Source: Bacillota bacterium (lineage in GTDB: Bacteria > Bacillota > Clostridia > Christensenellales > Aristaeellaceae). Taken from it: a stretch of DNA of 32,837 bases. Positions 7,673 through 17,893 of this stretch are shown one piece after another. Every line of letters starts with the position of its first letter. The stretch's first letter is position 1. The position numbers and the translations under genes are program-made. Below the pieces are notes generated by a model that did no database searches, was not told the DNA's origin, and was given only the letters and a program-made list of their open reading frames with translations. The stretch lies in contig JAEYOW010000054.1 of assembly GCA_023411375.1 (NCBI GenBank), positions 1 to 32,837 on the forward strand, in the 5' to 3' direction.

Positions 7673-8326
7673 ATGGGAAAGCTTTATACTGTTTTACGGG
7701 ACGCGGTTCGCACCCTCGGGCCAAAAATGCAGACCGAATGGGCGGTTGATTTTGACGGCGAGCCCAGCGTGTTTTGCCCCAACCATGCGGGTGCGTTCGG
7801 CCCCATCGATATGTGCGCCCATTTCCCTCTGAGCGACCATTGCCATCCGTGGCTGAACGCTGCGGTTATGGATCCCAAGCAGGTGCCGGCCTATGTGCGG
7901 CAGGACTACTGGTGGGAGCCAGGCTGCTTTTTTGAGCCGCTGCTAAACGTCACGCTTCCTTATATGGCCGCCGCCGTACTGCCGCCGATTCTGCGCAGCG
8001 TGCCGGGCGTGCCTGTTTACCACGACATGCAAGTAATCAAAACCTTCCGCAAAAGCATCGAGTACCTGCGCCAGGGCGAGCACTTGATTATTTTTCCCCA
8101 GCAGCCGTCCGGCTACCAGTCCCACCATATGGAGCTGAACCGTGGCTTTTTGCAAATCGCGCCCATGGCGTACCGGACGCTTCAGCTTCGGCTGAAATTT
8201 TATCCGGTGCATATCGATTATAAAAAGAGGAAATTTATCGTCGGTATGCCCGTCCAGTATGATCCGGAGACTAGCCTCAAGGAGCAGGAGGACAGGATAC
8301 TGGAAGGCATCGCGGCGGGGATTTGA
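7673..8326 (+). CDS. PlsC-like putative lysophospholipid acyltransferase
   Basis: This 217-residue protein resembles the glycerolipid acyltransferase fold. An early CPNHAGAFGPID (35-46) sits where PlsC enzymes have the catalytic NHxxxxD, and GEHLIIFPQQP (135-145) resembles the FPEG substrate-binding block. A hydrophobic helix (LLNVTLPYMAAAVLPPILRS) lies between them. The His-to-Asp spacing is seven residues here instead of four and the Glu of FPEG is Gln, so activity and substrate are uncertain. ATG 7673 is chosen because GGAGG ends five bases upstream; the ATG at 7661 overlaps that site. It has its own consensus promoter and is divergent from a HAD-IB phosphatase, and these two families are fused in some other bacteria. 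A hairpin follows its stop. Confidence 0.68.
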   Translation: MGKLYTVLRDAVRTLGPKMQTEWAVDFDGEPSVFCPNHAGAFGPIDMCAHFPLSDHCHPWLNAAVMDPKQVPAYVRQDYWWEPGCFFEPLLNVTLPYMAAAVLPPILRSVPGVPVYHDMQVIKTFRKSIEYLRQGEHLIIFPQQPSGYQSHHMELNRGFLQIAPMAYRTLQLRLKFYPVHIDYKKRKFIVGMPVQYDPETSLKEQEDRILEGIAAGI

Positions 8327-8335
8327 CTGAAATGT

Positions 8336-8367
8336 AAGCGGGGAAAGCAGCTGTGCTTTCCCCGCTT
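8336..8367. terminator. Bidirectional hairpin between convergent genes
   Basis: A perfect 13-bp stem (8336-8348 with 8355-8367, AAGCGGGGAAAGC and its complement) with a 6-base loop lies nine bases after the PlsC-like stop and about 33 bases from the DUF2804 stop. No long T tract follows on either strand, so its strength as an intrinsic terminator is uncertain. Confidence 0.65.
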
Positions 8368-8400
8368 AAACCATTTAGCCGAAGATTCCTGCGCGTGCGC

Positions 8401-9444
8401 CTACCACCGGTTTTTAACCTTCTCCGCAAACCCGAACAGATTTTCCACGCAAAGTTCCGTACCGTCGTCCAGCACGGCCTTGCCGTCAAAATAGCCAAAC
8501 ACCTGATGCTGGTCGCTCTCAATCACCAGGGCGCTGGTGAGCGCGGCGCGGTCCAGAAACGGCGTAAAGGTAAGGTCAAGCCGCCCGTCGCGGTCCGTGA
8601 CGCGCCAGGGCTTCAGGAAATCGTCGCCGCCATCCGCGCGGCGGGGAATGTCGAATGCCACGTGCTCCAGCTTATGCGCCATGCCATTGTAAAACAGCAT
8701 ATTTTCCGTGGCGGCGGAGGTGTCGCCAAACCCATAGCCCAGGTTCATACCAAAGGGCGCGCCGCCGACGAGGCCGCTGGCGCTGCCCCAGTACCAGGTG
8801 TTTTTGTACGTCCACACGCCGCGCCCCCAGTCCAGCACTGCCATGGAATCCTCCGGTTCAAACGGGTGCGTCACGCCGTCAAAGGTTACCTCTCCCCCGG
8901 CGCGCAGGCAGTTGATCTTCTGGTTGTAGTAAAACGCGGTCGGCTTGCCCGGAAAGGGCGTGGCAATCACCATGCTGTGCTCCGGCTCGCCGGTCAAGAC
9001 AATGCGCGCCGCCAGGGGCTTGTTATCGAAAAAGCGGTCTACGCTAACGGTGAGCACGCGCGAAGCCCCGTTGTTTTCAAAGCTCAGGGAATAGCCCTTG
9101 CGGGCGACGGCCACGCTGCCGGTTTTACTGGTGGCGGGCAAGCCGGTTTTGCCCATGGGAAAGGCGCGCATAAAGCTTTTGGTATGCTGCCAGCGCATGG
9201 GAATATCAATCAGCGTCACGCTGTCCAGCCCCATATAGCTGTTGTCGGCGATGGTGAGGGCCAGCACGGTATCGGCGCTCGCGATGCAGTAATAGTCCCA
9301 TTCCTTGATGCGGAAGCGGCCCGCCTTGATTTTCGTCCGGTCGTAGCGTTTGACGAGGCTGGTTGCGTGCCCGGCCTCACAAAGGATTCCCTGGTCGTTA
9401 AGCAGCTCGCCGCCGGAAAGCTGCTTCTGGCTGTCGTAGGGCAT
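8401..9444 (-). CDS. DUF2804 family protein
   Basis: This 347-residue protein matches the DUF2804 family in length and in conserved blocks such as DWGRGVWTYKNTWYWGSASG and a preceding FEPEDSMAVLDW. These proteins look beta-rich and distantly recall hydroxyneurosporene synthase-like lipocalin folds. The reaction is not known. There is no signal peptide or membrane segment. The ATG is preceded by AAGGAGG at good spacing. The gene follows galM by 19 bases on the same strand and is almost certainly cotranscribed with it, which points weakly to a carbohydrate-related role. I do not assign a function. Confidence 0.85.
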   Translation of the reverse strand: MPYDSQKQLSGGELLNDQGILCEAGHATSLVKRYDRTKIKAGRFRIKEWDYYCIASADTVLALTIADNSYMGLDSVTLIDIPMRWQHTKSFMRAFPMGKTGLPATSKTGSVAVARKGYSLSFENNGASRVLTVSVDRFFDNKPLAARIVLTGEPEHSMVIATPFPGKPTAFYYNQKINCLRAGGEVTFDGVTHPFEPEDSMAVLDWGRGVWTYKNTWYWGSASGLVGGAPFGMNLGYGFGDTSAATENMLFYNGMAHKLEHVAFDIPRRADGGDDFLKPWRVTDRDGRLDLTFTPFLDRAALTSALVIESDQHQVFGYFDGKAVLDDGTELCVENLFGFAEKVKNRW

Positions 9445-9463
9445 GGGAGCCTCCTTCCCTGTT

Positions 9464-10519
9464 TCAGCGCACGCCGAAACGATAGACGGTTAACGTGTCG
9501 TACGTATCCTGCGGGCGCAACACAACGCTGGGAAAATGGGGATGATGAATGCCATCCGGGTAGTGCTGCGTCTCCAGACAGAGGCCGCCGAACCTGCCAT
9601 AGGGAACGCCGTCCTTGCCGGTATGGTGCAGTCCCTGCCCGGTATAGCACTGCACGCCGGGCTGATCGGTAACAACCTCCATCACACGGCCCGTTTTGGG
9701 CGAATACAGCGTCGCGATCAGCTTGGTTTCGCGGTCGCGGCCAGCGCAGTAGTTGAAATCCACGCCTCCCGCAGCGCTCATCAGCGGGCATTCCCCGCGC
9801 TTTGCCAGCACGTCTCCCACACGGGTCATCGAAGAAAAGCCATAGGGAACGGCGCAGACGGGAATCAATTTTCCTGTGGGGATCAGGTCGGGCCCCACCT
9901 CGGTAACGCAATCGGCGTTGATTTGCAGTTGAAGATCCTCCACCGTGCCCGCGTCATGGCCGTCAAGGTTAAAATAGCAGTGGTTTGTCAGATTGACCAG
10001 CGTGGGCTTGCTGGTTTTGGCCTGATAGTGAATGCCCAGCTCGCACGCGTCGTTAAAGGAATAATCCACCCGAACCTCAAGCTCGCCGGGGAAACCCTGG
10101 TCGCCGTCCGGGCTTACCAGCCGAAGCGTCAATATATCAGCTTCGTCGCCCTCAGCGGGCTCTGCCCGCCACATGCGCACGTTAAAGCCCTCAGGGCCGC
10201 CGTGCAAATTGTTTTCCCCATTGTTTTTGCCAAGGGTATAAGCCTTTCCCTCCAGATTGAACGCCGCGCCGCCGATGCGGTTGCCAAAGCGCCCGATCAA
10301 CGCGCCCATGCTGCCGCTGTCGCCCGCGTAGACGGCGACGTCGTCAAAGCCCAGGTTTACGTCGCCAAGCGTTCCCTCGCGGTCCGGCACAATGATTTTT
10401 GTGACCACGCCGCCGAAATCAATAATGGAAACGCTTGCGCCGCCATGGTTTGTTAGGGTATATTCGGTTACCTCCGCGCCCGACGGCGCCACGCCGAAGG
10501 GCCTGCTAGCAATGCTCAT
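9464..10519 (-). CDS. galM: Aldose 1-epimerase (galactose mutarotase)
   Basis: This 351-residue enzyme interconverts the alpha and beta anomers of galactose or related aldoses, feeding the Leloir pathway. The sugar-binding block NNLHGG (103-108, H106), the catalytic acid H180 in NLTNHCYFNL and the catalytic base E319 in LCLETQHYPD are all present. The beta-sandwich pattern and length are typical of bacterial GalM. AAAGGAGG lies eight bases before the ATG. A consensus promoter sits about 50 bases upstream, divergent from the polysaccharide operon. No galK or galT gene is in the window, so a more general aldose mutarotase role is equally possible. Confidence 0.93.
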   Translation of the reverse strand: MSIASRPFGVAPSGAEVTEYTLTNHGGASVSIIDFGGVVTKIIVPDREGTLGDVNLGFDDVAVYAGDSGSMGALIGRFGNRIGGAAFNLEGKAYTLGKNNGENNLHGGPEGFNVRMWRAEPAEGDEADILTLRLVSPDGDQGFPGELEVRVDYSFNDACELGIHYQAKTSKPTLVNLTNHCYFNLDGHDAGTVEDLQLQINADCVTEVGPDLIPTGKLIPVCAVPYGFSSMTRVGDVLAKRGECPLMSAAGGVDFNYCAGRDRETKLIATLYSPKTGRVMEVVTDQPGVQCYTGQGLHHTGKDGVPYGRFGGLCLETQHYPDGIHHPHFPSVVLRPQDTYDTLTVYRFGVR

Positions 10520-10569
10520 GGGATGAGCCTCCTTTTGAAGATAGGAATGAATGCGGTTTGCCTGATTGT

Positions 10570-10598
10570 ATTGTAGCGTATCGCGCGGGATGGGTCAA
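10570..10598 (-). promoter_or_regulatory. Promoter of galM-DUF2804
   Basis: On the minus strand TTGACC (10598-10593) and TACAAT (10575-10570) are separated by 17 bases. The predicted start of transcription leaves a leader of about 45 bases before the galM ribosome-binding site and ATG. The box lies back to back with the plus-strand promoter at 10610. Confidence 0.78.
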
Positions 10599-10609
10599 GG
10601 GGGAACGGT

Positions 10610-10639
10610 TTGACAAGCCGGGCGTTTCAATAGTATAAT
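10610..10639 (+). promoter_or_regulatory. Promoter of the surface-glycan operon
   Basis: Perfect consensus boxes TTGACA (10610-10615) and TATAAT (10634-10639) are separated by 18 bases. They lie about 33 bases upstream of the first gene of the DUF2142-flippase-glycosyltransferase cluster, so its leader is very short. Confidence 0.82.
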
Positions 10640-10671
10640 TAACACGTAGTTAACAATAGGAAACTTGTGCA

Positions 10672-12153
10672 TTGACGGCTTGTGTGCGGGCGATGCAGAC
10701 GATAACATGGGGGGTGGGCAAGGTGCGTACGGCCGTCGTCGCGCTTGGCGTGTGCATTGCGTTCACGCTAAGCTGGTGGATTGTCATAAGGCGAAAAAAG
10801 CCGCTGGAGCACGTCGTTTTGGCGGCTGTGGTGATTTTTGGTTTCCTGTCCAATCTCGTGATGGTGCCCGGCATTATTCCTGATGAAACGGCGCATATCC
10901 AGACGGCCTACCGCTATTCGAACCTGCTGCTCTTTCAGCCATACGCGACCGAAAATGGAGATATTCTGGTGCGCCGGGAAGACGCGCCGCTCAGTCACTT
11001 TTCCGATTATACGCCGGTCAAGGCCAGCGCATGGTCTGAGATGGCTGCGGAGTGGCGTTTTTTCTGTTCCGCAGAGGGGACGGAGCTGGTCGCGGAGCCC
11101 GGCAGAGATGTAAAAACAGGTTTTGTCTCCTATGTTCCGGGCGCGGTGGGCATCGCGCTGGGGCGTATTCTGCATCTGGGCACCTGGCCGATGATCTACC
11201 TTGCGCGCATGTGCAATCTGCTTGCTTACGCGTTGCTTCTGTACTGGGCGGTCAGGGTAACGCCTATCAAAAAATTTATGTTCCTGTTGCTCGGGCTCAC
11301 GCCAATGGGCATGCAGCTGGCGGGCTCGCTGTCCTACGACGTGCCGATGATCGGACTGGGCTTTTTATTTACCGCGTATCTATTCCGCCTGATTTATGTA
11401 ACGGAGAAAATTGGATGGCGCGAATGGATCAGTTGCTGCGTGATGGCGTTTTTGCTGTTTCCGTGTAAGTTCGTATACTGCACGCTGCTGTTGCTGACGC
11501 TGCTGATCGCCCCGCAAAAGTTTGGCGGCAGGTGGAAAAAGACGCTTTTTGTGAGCTGTGTAGCGCTGAGCGGGCTTGGCAGCCTCGTGGTTTCCAACCT
11601 GCCGGAGATCGCCAAGTACCTCAACGATCTGAATGTGATGACGAGCGCGGAAAACTCGCGGAATATGGAGCTGTACACGCTTGGCTGGCTGGTGAGCCAC
11701 CCCGGGGAAACGGCAAAGATCCTATTGCAGACGGTCCGGCAGGATTTCGACTTTTTCTGGATGAATATGCTCGGCGGCCGGCTAAGCGTATTTAACCCGG
11801 CAGTAAATTGGCTGTTGATACTGCTTGTAACTTTGGTTATGGCCGCCATGAAGACCCCGGAGGACAGCCTTGAAATTCCTTTCAGGCACAGGCTGGTATG
11901 CCTCGGCGCCTTTTTGCTGACCTTTATTGGCACGCTGATAATCATGCTGGTGGGCTTTACGCCGTTTGGCTACGGCGTTATCGAGGGGGTTCAGGGGCGG
12001 TATTTCCTGCCGGTGCTTCCGCTGCTGTTCGTCTTTTTGGGCAGTAAGCATATCACCATTAACGGGGATGCGCAGCGCTGGCTGACCACCCTCGTCATCA
12101 CCTGTAACGCGGCGTCGCTACTGGAAATCCTGATGTGGATTCTGCAGCACTGA
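10672..12153 (+). CDS. DUF2142 polytopic membrane protein (GT-C-like)
   Basis: This 493-residue integral membrane protein has about ten to twelve hydrophobic segments. It carries the DUF2142 hallmarks: an acidic first-loop motif PDETAH (70-75) and a late GVQGRYFLPVLPLLF block. The layout resembles GT-C glycosyltransferases, which use polyprenyl-phosphate sugars at the outer face of the membrane and carry acidic residues in the first loop. Glycan transfer is therefore likely, though unproven for the family. TTG 10672 is about ten bases after a weak AGGA. In-frame starts at GTG 10684, ATG 10693 and GTG 10723 cannot be excluded, and the last has a G-rich site before it. It opens the glycan operon right after a consensus promoter. 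Confidence 0.82.
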   Translation: MTACVRAMQTITWGVGKVRTAVVALGVCIAFTLSWWIVIRRKKPLEHVVLAAVVIFGFLSNLVMVPGIIPDETAHIQTAYRYSNLLLFQPYATENGDILVRREDAPLSHFSDYTPVKASAWSEMAAEWRFFCSAEGTELVAEPGRDVKTGFVSYVPGAVGIALGRILHLGTWPMIYLARMCNLLAYALLLYWAVRVTPIKKFMFLLLGLTPMGMQLAGSLSYDVPMIGLGFLFTAYLFRLIYVTEKIGWREWISCCVMAFLLFPCKFVYCTLLLLTLLIAPQKFGGRWKKTLFVSCVALSGLGSLVVSNLPEIAKYLNDLNVMTSAENSRNMELYTLGWLVSHPGETAKILLQTVRQDFDFFWMNMLGGRLSVFNPAVNWLLILLVTLVMAAMKTPEDSLEIPFRHRLVCLGAFLLTFIGTLIIMLVGFTPFGYGVIEGVQGRYFLPVLPLLFVFLGSKHITINGDAQRWLTTLVITCNAASLLEILMWILQH

Positions 12154-12190
12154 TAGCCGCGAAGCGCGGCAAGGCACGGGAGAAAACGCT

Positions 12191-13447
12191 TTGAAGAAGG
12201 AAGCAACGGCGGTGCTTACAGCCGCAAAAAAGCTCTGGACTAACGGCCCGCTTTGGAACGCGCTTGGCAGCACGATGTACGGCGTTAACAGCCTGCTGTT
12301 GCTTGTGCTTGTCAGCCGCGCCTGCGGCGTGGAAACAGCCGGCGTTTTCGGCATTTCCTTTACGACGGCGCAGCTTCTGTTTTTTGTTGGGCTGTTTGGC
12401 GCAAATCATTATCAGATGACGGACTATGCCGGAAAATACAGCTTTTCTGCGTATGCCCGTTTAAAACGGCTGTCGTCCGCGCTCGCGGCCGCCTGCTGCG
12501 CGCTGACGGTGTGGCTGCTAGGCTTTACGTGGGAGAAGGCGGCCCTGACAGCGCTTTTGACGCTATACATGCTCGCCCATTCCCTTGGCGAGCTGTATCA
12601 AAGCCAGATGTTTCAGAAGGGTCGGCTGGACCTGTCCGGAAAGTCCACCTTCTTTCGCACGCTGGCTTCTTTTGTTTGCTTCACGACAGTTTTGGCGCTT
12701 ACGCGCAGTGTTTATGCGGCCTGCGCCGCTCTGCTTGTTTCAAGCGTGGCGGGACTTTGGCTCTGGGCGGCGCGGCCCGCACGGGCGTTTGTCAGCGGCC
12801 TGTCCGCAGAGCGGCTGGAGGTAAGCCGGTTGGCGCGGGAATGTGCGCCGATCTTTCTCAGCGTCTTTTTAGCAAACCTGATTTTAAACGCTCCCAAATA
12901 TGCTATCGAATATTTCTGGACGGATGATGTTCAGGGCGTTTTCAGCATGATTTTTATGCCTGCGCCCGTCATCAATCTGATGGGGGGATTCCTGTTTATG
13001 CCGTTGCTTAGCCGCATATCGCGCGTGGTGGAGGCGCGGGACACAGGCGGCCTGCGCGGCCTTATGGGACGGCAGGCGCTGGCGGTGACGGGCCTGACCG
13101 CGATTTGCGCGCTGGGCGCGTGGGCTGTCGGCCCGGAGGCGCTGGGCCTTTTGTATGGAACCGGCTTGACCGCGTATCGCCTGCCGCTTGTGCTTGTCAT
13201 TCTGGGGGGCGGCGCGCTGGCTTATTGCCAATTGCTGTACTATGTGCTGGTTATCCTCCGGCGGCAGCGGCTGATTTTGCGCTGCCATCTCGCCGTGGGC
13301 GCGGTGGCGGTGCTCCTGAGCGTGCCGCTGGTTAGCGGGCAGGCGGTGATGGGCGCGGCGGCAGCCTTCGTGGCGGCGCACGCGCTGCTGCTTGGAATGT
13401 ACCTGTGGGCGCTGGCCCGCGCATGGAAGGAGAAGCTCAATGCCTGA
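12191..13447 (+). CDS. Wzx-like polysaccharide flippase (MOP superfamily)
   Basis: This 418-residue polytopic protein has about twelve hydrophobic segments in the pattern of Wzx/RfbX and other MOP-superfamily flippases. These carry lipid-linked oligosaccharides across the cytoplasmic membrane. Typical positions include the N-terminal NALGSTMYGVNSLLLLVLVSR and the middle PIFLSVFLANLILNAPKYAI region. The start is TTG 12191 with GGGAG about ten bases upstream. The end overlaps the next glycosyltransferase start by eight bases (ATGCCTGA), showing translational coupling. It is encoded among glycosyltransferases, so export of a small surface glycan or teichoic-type repeat is the likely role. No Wzy polymerase is obvious in the cluster. 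Confidence 0.87.
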   Translation: MKKEATAVLTAAKKLWTNGPLWNALGSTMYGVNSLLLLVLVSRACGVETAGVFGISFTTAQLLFFVGLFGANHYQMTDYAGKYSFSAYARLKRLSSALAAACCALTVWLLGFTWEKAALTALLTLYMLAHSLGELYQSQMFQKGRLDLSGKSTFFRTLASFVCFTTVLALTRSVYAACAALLVSSVAGLWLWAARPARAFVSGLSAERLEVSRLARECAPIFLSVFLANLILNAPKYAIEYFWTDDVQGVFSMIFMPAPVINLMGGFLFMPLLSRISRVVEARDTGGLRGLMGRQALAVTGLTAICALGAWAVGPEALGLLYGTGLTAYRLPLVLVILGGGALAYCQLLYYVLVILRRQRLILRCHLAVGAVAVLLSVPLVSGQAVMGAAAAFVAAHALLLGMYLWALARAWKEKLNA

Positions 13448-14465
13448 AATCACCGTGGTCATTACAGCTTACAGGCTGGAAAAGCAGATTGGCGGCTGCC
13501 TGGACGAGCTGCTCGGTCAAACGTTTCAGGATTTTAATGTCCTTGTCGTGGACGACTGCTCCCCGGACGGAACGGCCGGGGTAATACGCGGCTATGCCGC
13601 CGGATATCCGGACCGCATACGCGCCGTTTACCTGTCCGAAAATCTTGGAAGCCCTGCCAAAACGCGCAACGCCGCGCTGGACAGCAACCTCATTGATGGG
13701 AAATACGTTTTGTTTCTGGATGGGGACGACCATGTGGAGCCCGATCTGCTGGAATGCCTGTACAGTGCCTGCCGGAAGGAAGGCGCTGAAGTCGCGGTTT
13801 GCGCGTACGACCGGGTTGAGGTGGAAACCGGGCGTGTGCTCTGCCATGAGCTCAAATGGTTGAGCGGGGCGATCGGGCTGCCGCCCGCGGGCGACGAGGT
13901 GGCGTTTCTCAACGGCGCGCTTTGGAACAAGCTGATTAGGATGGACCGTATCGGGACTTTGCGGATTCCGGATTTTCAGGTGGGGGAGGATACCGCGTTC
14001 GCGCTGAAGGTTTTTCAGCGCTGCGGGCGGATCGCCTGCGTGCCCAGAGAATTGGCGCATTACCAGGTTCGGGCGGATTCAGTCATCGCCAATACGCAGG
14101 AAGCCACCATGCGCGCCTTTGCCGGAGAGCTTGCGGCGCAGTACGCCGCCGCCCGGGACGGCTGGCGTGAAACCATCGCGCTGCTTTCGTTCCTGCATAT
14201 TGGGCTGTCCATGGCGCTGCGCGCGGCGGATAACCCGTCCGTCAGCCTGGGACGCTATTTAAAGAGCGCCCGCGCCTATATGCGCGACACGTATCATTTT
14301 TACCGCGGCATGCGGTGCATGCGCCTTTCGTCTCTGCGCCGCCATGGGCTGAAGGGCCTGGTGGTCTGGCTGAGCCTATGGATGTACCGGGCGGGCTGCT
14401 TCCGGCTGGCAGTGGGCGCGAACCGCCTTTTGACGAGGCTCTTTCATGTTGACTTCAAGTTCTAG
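13440..14465 (+). CDS. Family 2 glycosyltransferase
   Basis: This 341-residue GT-A fold glycosyltransferase has the nucleotide-sugar binding start PEITVVITAYRLE, VVDDCSPDGT (36-45) and the metal-binding DGDD (94-97). A later GEDTAF block supplies the acidic residue usual for the catalytic base. It probably adds a sugar to a lipid-linked acceptor at the inner face of the membrane. The start is ATG 13440, eight bases after GGAG, inside the end of the flippase gene; an upstream in-frame ATG at 13392 would add residues unlike the family. The C-terminal region is basic and amphipathic, as in membrane-associated GT2 enzymes. The donor sugar cannot be told. Confidence 0.92.
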   Translation: MPEITVVITAYRLEKQIGGCLDELLGQTFQDFNVLVVDDCSPDGTAGVIRGYAAGYPDRIRAVYLSENLGSPAKTRNAALDSNLIDGKYVLFLDGDDHVEPDLLECLYSACRKEGAEVAVCAYDRVEVETGRVLCHELKWLSGAIGLPPAGDEVAFLNGALWNKLIRMDRIGTLRIPDFQVGEDTAFALKVFQRCGRIACVPRELAHYQVRADSVIANTQEATMRAFAGELAAQYAAARDGWRETIALLSFLHIGLSMALRAADNPSVSLGRYLKSARAYMRDTYHFYRGMRCMRLSSLRRHGLKGLVVWLSLWMYRAGCFRLAVGANRLLTRLFHVDFKF

Positions 14466-14478
14466 GGAGGCGGACGCT

Positions 14479-15177
14479 ATGAGGCTGCTGGTCATCATCC
14501 CGGCGTATAACGAGGAGGGCTCTATTGAGCGCGTGGTGGACAACCTCATTCAGAACCATTCGCAATACGACTATGTGGTGGTCAACGACGGCTCGACCGA
14601 CCGCACGGCTGAAATTTGCGCGCGCAGCGGCTACCGCGCGCTTTCGCTCAAGACCAACACCGGGCTCGCGTGCGCTTTTCAGACGGGCTTGCGGCTCGCC
14701 TATGAGGAAGGCTACGATTACGCCATCCAGTTTGACGGCGACGGGCAGCATGAAGCCGCCTGCATCCAGGGCCTGCTGGATGAAATGCTCGCAAGAAACG
14801 CGGATATCGTGATTGGCTCCCGGTTTGTGTCGGGCAAGAAATCCTTCCGGCCGCGGATGCTGGGCAACCGCCTGCTGGAATGGGCCATCCGGCTGACCAC
14901 GGGCGTCCGAATTAAGGATCCCACTTCCGGCATGCGCCTGTTAAACCGTGCGATGATCCGCGAGTTTGCGACCAGCATGAACTACGGGCCCGAACCGGAT
15001 ACGCTGGCCTATCTGCTGCACAATCATGTAAAGGTCTGCGAGGTTCAGGTAGAAATGCACGAGCGCACGGCGGGCGACAGCTACTTGAACATTGTCTCCT
15101 CCATGCGCTATATGCTTCGTATGGTTATCTCCATCCTGCTGTTTCAAAACTTTCGCAAAAGGGAGGAATCTTTGTGA
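14479..15177 (+). CDS. DPM1-like family 2 glycosyltransferase
   Basis: This 232-residue GT2 enzyme resembles polyprenyl-phosphate sugar synthases (DPM1/DPMS-like). It has IIPAYNEEG (6-14), VVNDGSTDRT (34-43), the DGDGQH metal site (86-91) and the DPTSGMR block. It is short and has no C-terminal membrane domain. It would make a polyprenyl-phosphate sugar as donor for an outer-face GT-C enzyme, possibly the DUF2142 protein of the same operon. The start is ATG 14479, eight bases after GGGAGG; an earlier ATG at 14446 would precede that site. The stop overlaps the start of the DUF2304 gene by four bases, a pairing common in clostridial polysaccharide loci. Confidence 0.92.
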   Translation: MRLLVIIPAYNEEGSIERVVDNLIQNHSQYDYVVVNDGSTDRTAEICARSGYRALSLKTNTGLACAFQTGLRLAYEEGYDYAIQFDGDGQHEAACIQGLLDEMLARNADIVIGSRFVSGKKSFRPRMLGNRLLEWAIRLTTGVRIKDPTSGMRLLNRAMIREFATSMNYGPEPDTLAYLLHNHVKVCEVQVEMHERTAGDSYLNIVSSMRYMLRMVISILLFQNFRKREESL

Positions 15178-15578
15178 GTATCGCCTTTCGCGCGCTGCTT
15201 TTCCTGTTCTCACTGATCGCCGTGGTGTTTGTGGTGCGGCAGATCCGGCATTCCAAAATGCTGATCGAGGACACGGTCTTTTGGGTGCTGCTCTCTCTGG
15301 TAACGCTGATTTTGAGCGTTTTTCCGGGTATCGCCATCTGGGCGGCGGGCGTACTTTCGATTCAGTCCCCTGCCAACTTCGTCTTTCTGGCGTTCCTCTT
15401 TTTGACGTTGGCGCAGCTTTTCCGCGTGTCGGTTCGCGTATCACGGCTGGATCATAAGGTTCGAATCCTCACGCAGGAGCTCGCGCTGAGGGAATACGGG
15501 AAAAGCGTGAAACAAAGCGGGCCGGAGTTTGCGCCGGACGCGGATAAAGTGCCCGCCGCAAACGGCTTGGAGGCTTGA
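15174..15578 (+). CDS. DUF2304 small membrane protein
   Basis: This 134-residue protein has three hydrophobic helices in its first 85 residues. A short charged cytoplasmic tail follows (SRLDHKVRILTQELALREYG), matching DUF2304. Members are nearly always encoded just after a DPM1-like glycosyltransferase, as here, and are thought to help membrane anchoring or polyprenyl-sugar transfer; this is inference. It starts with GTG inside the stop of the preceding gene (TTGTGA), with GGGAGG upstream. It ends the glycan operon. No convincing terminator follows before the ftsH promoter, so some read-through into ftsH is possible. Confidence 0.88.
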   Translation: MSIAFRALLFLFSLIAVVFVVRQIRHSKMLIEDTVFWVLLSLVTLILSVFPGIAIWAAGVLSIQSPANFVFLAFLFLTLAQLFRVSVRVSRLDHKVRILTQELALREYGKSVKQSGPEFAPDADKVPAANGLEA

Positions 15579-15655
15579 CAGTGCGGACCGGCGCAACATG
15601 ATAACCTTCATACGGCACGGCGGCCTGCCGATTGCTAAGAATTTACGAAATTCCT

Positions 15656-15685
15656 TTGTACTTTCGAACCATCCTATGCTATAAT
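15656..15685 (+). promoter_or_regulatory. ftsH promoter with extended -10
   Basis: TTGTAC (15656-15661) and TATAAT (15680-15685) are separated by 18 bases, and TGC directly before the -10 makes it an extended -10 element. Transcription near 15692 would give an ~80-base leader before ftsH. I see no CIRCE-type or other heat-shock operator. Confidence 0.78.
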
Positions 15686-15770
15686 GGTTTCGTCGCGCCC
15701 GGCGCGCGCTTTGCGTACCCAAAAAGCAAGCGCCGCGAGACGCGGCCGCAACGCAAGGAGGACTTTCAGC

Positions 15771-17795
<2,025 letters not shown>

Positions 17796-17893
17796 CGAAA
17801 GCTGGGAGAGATGTGCATTCTCAGACGCATACCCGGGGCGACTTTATCTGCCCTTATGCCAACTGGATGCCGGGGGATTTTAAGGTGAGACCC

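Noticed and set aside
8353..9672. 439-residue plus-strand frame across DUF2804 and galM
   Set aside because: It is antisense to two well-supported minus-strand genes and starts inside the terminator region without a ribosome-binding site.
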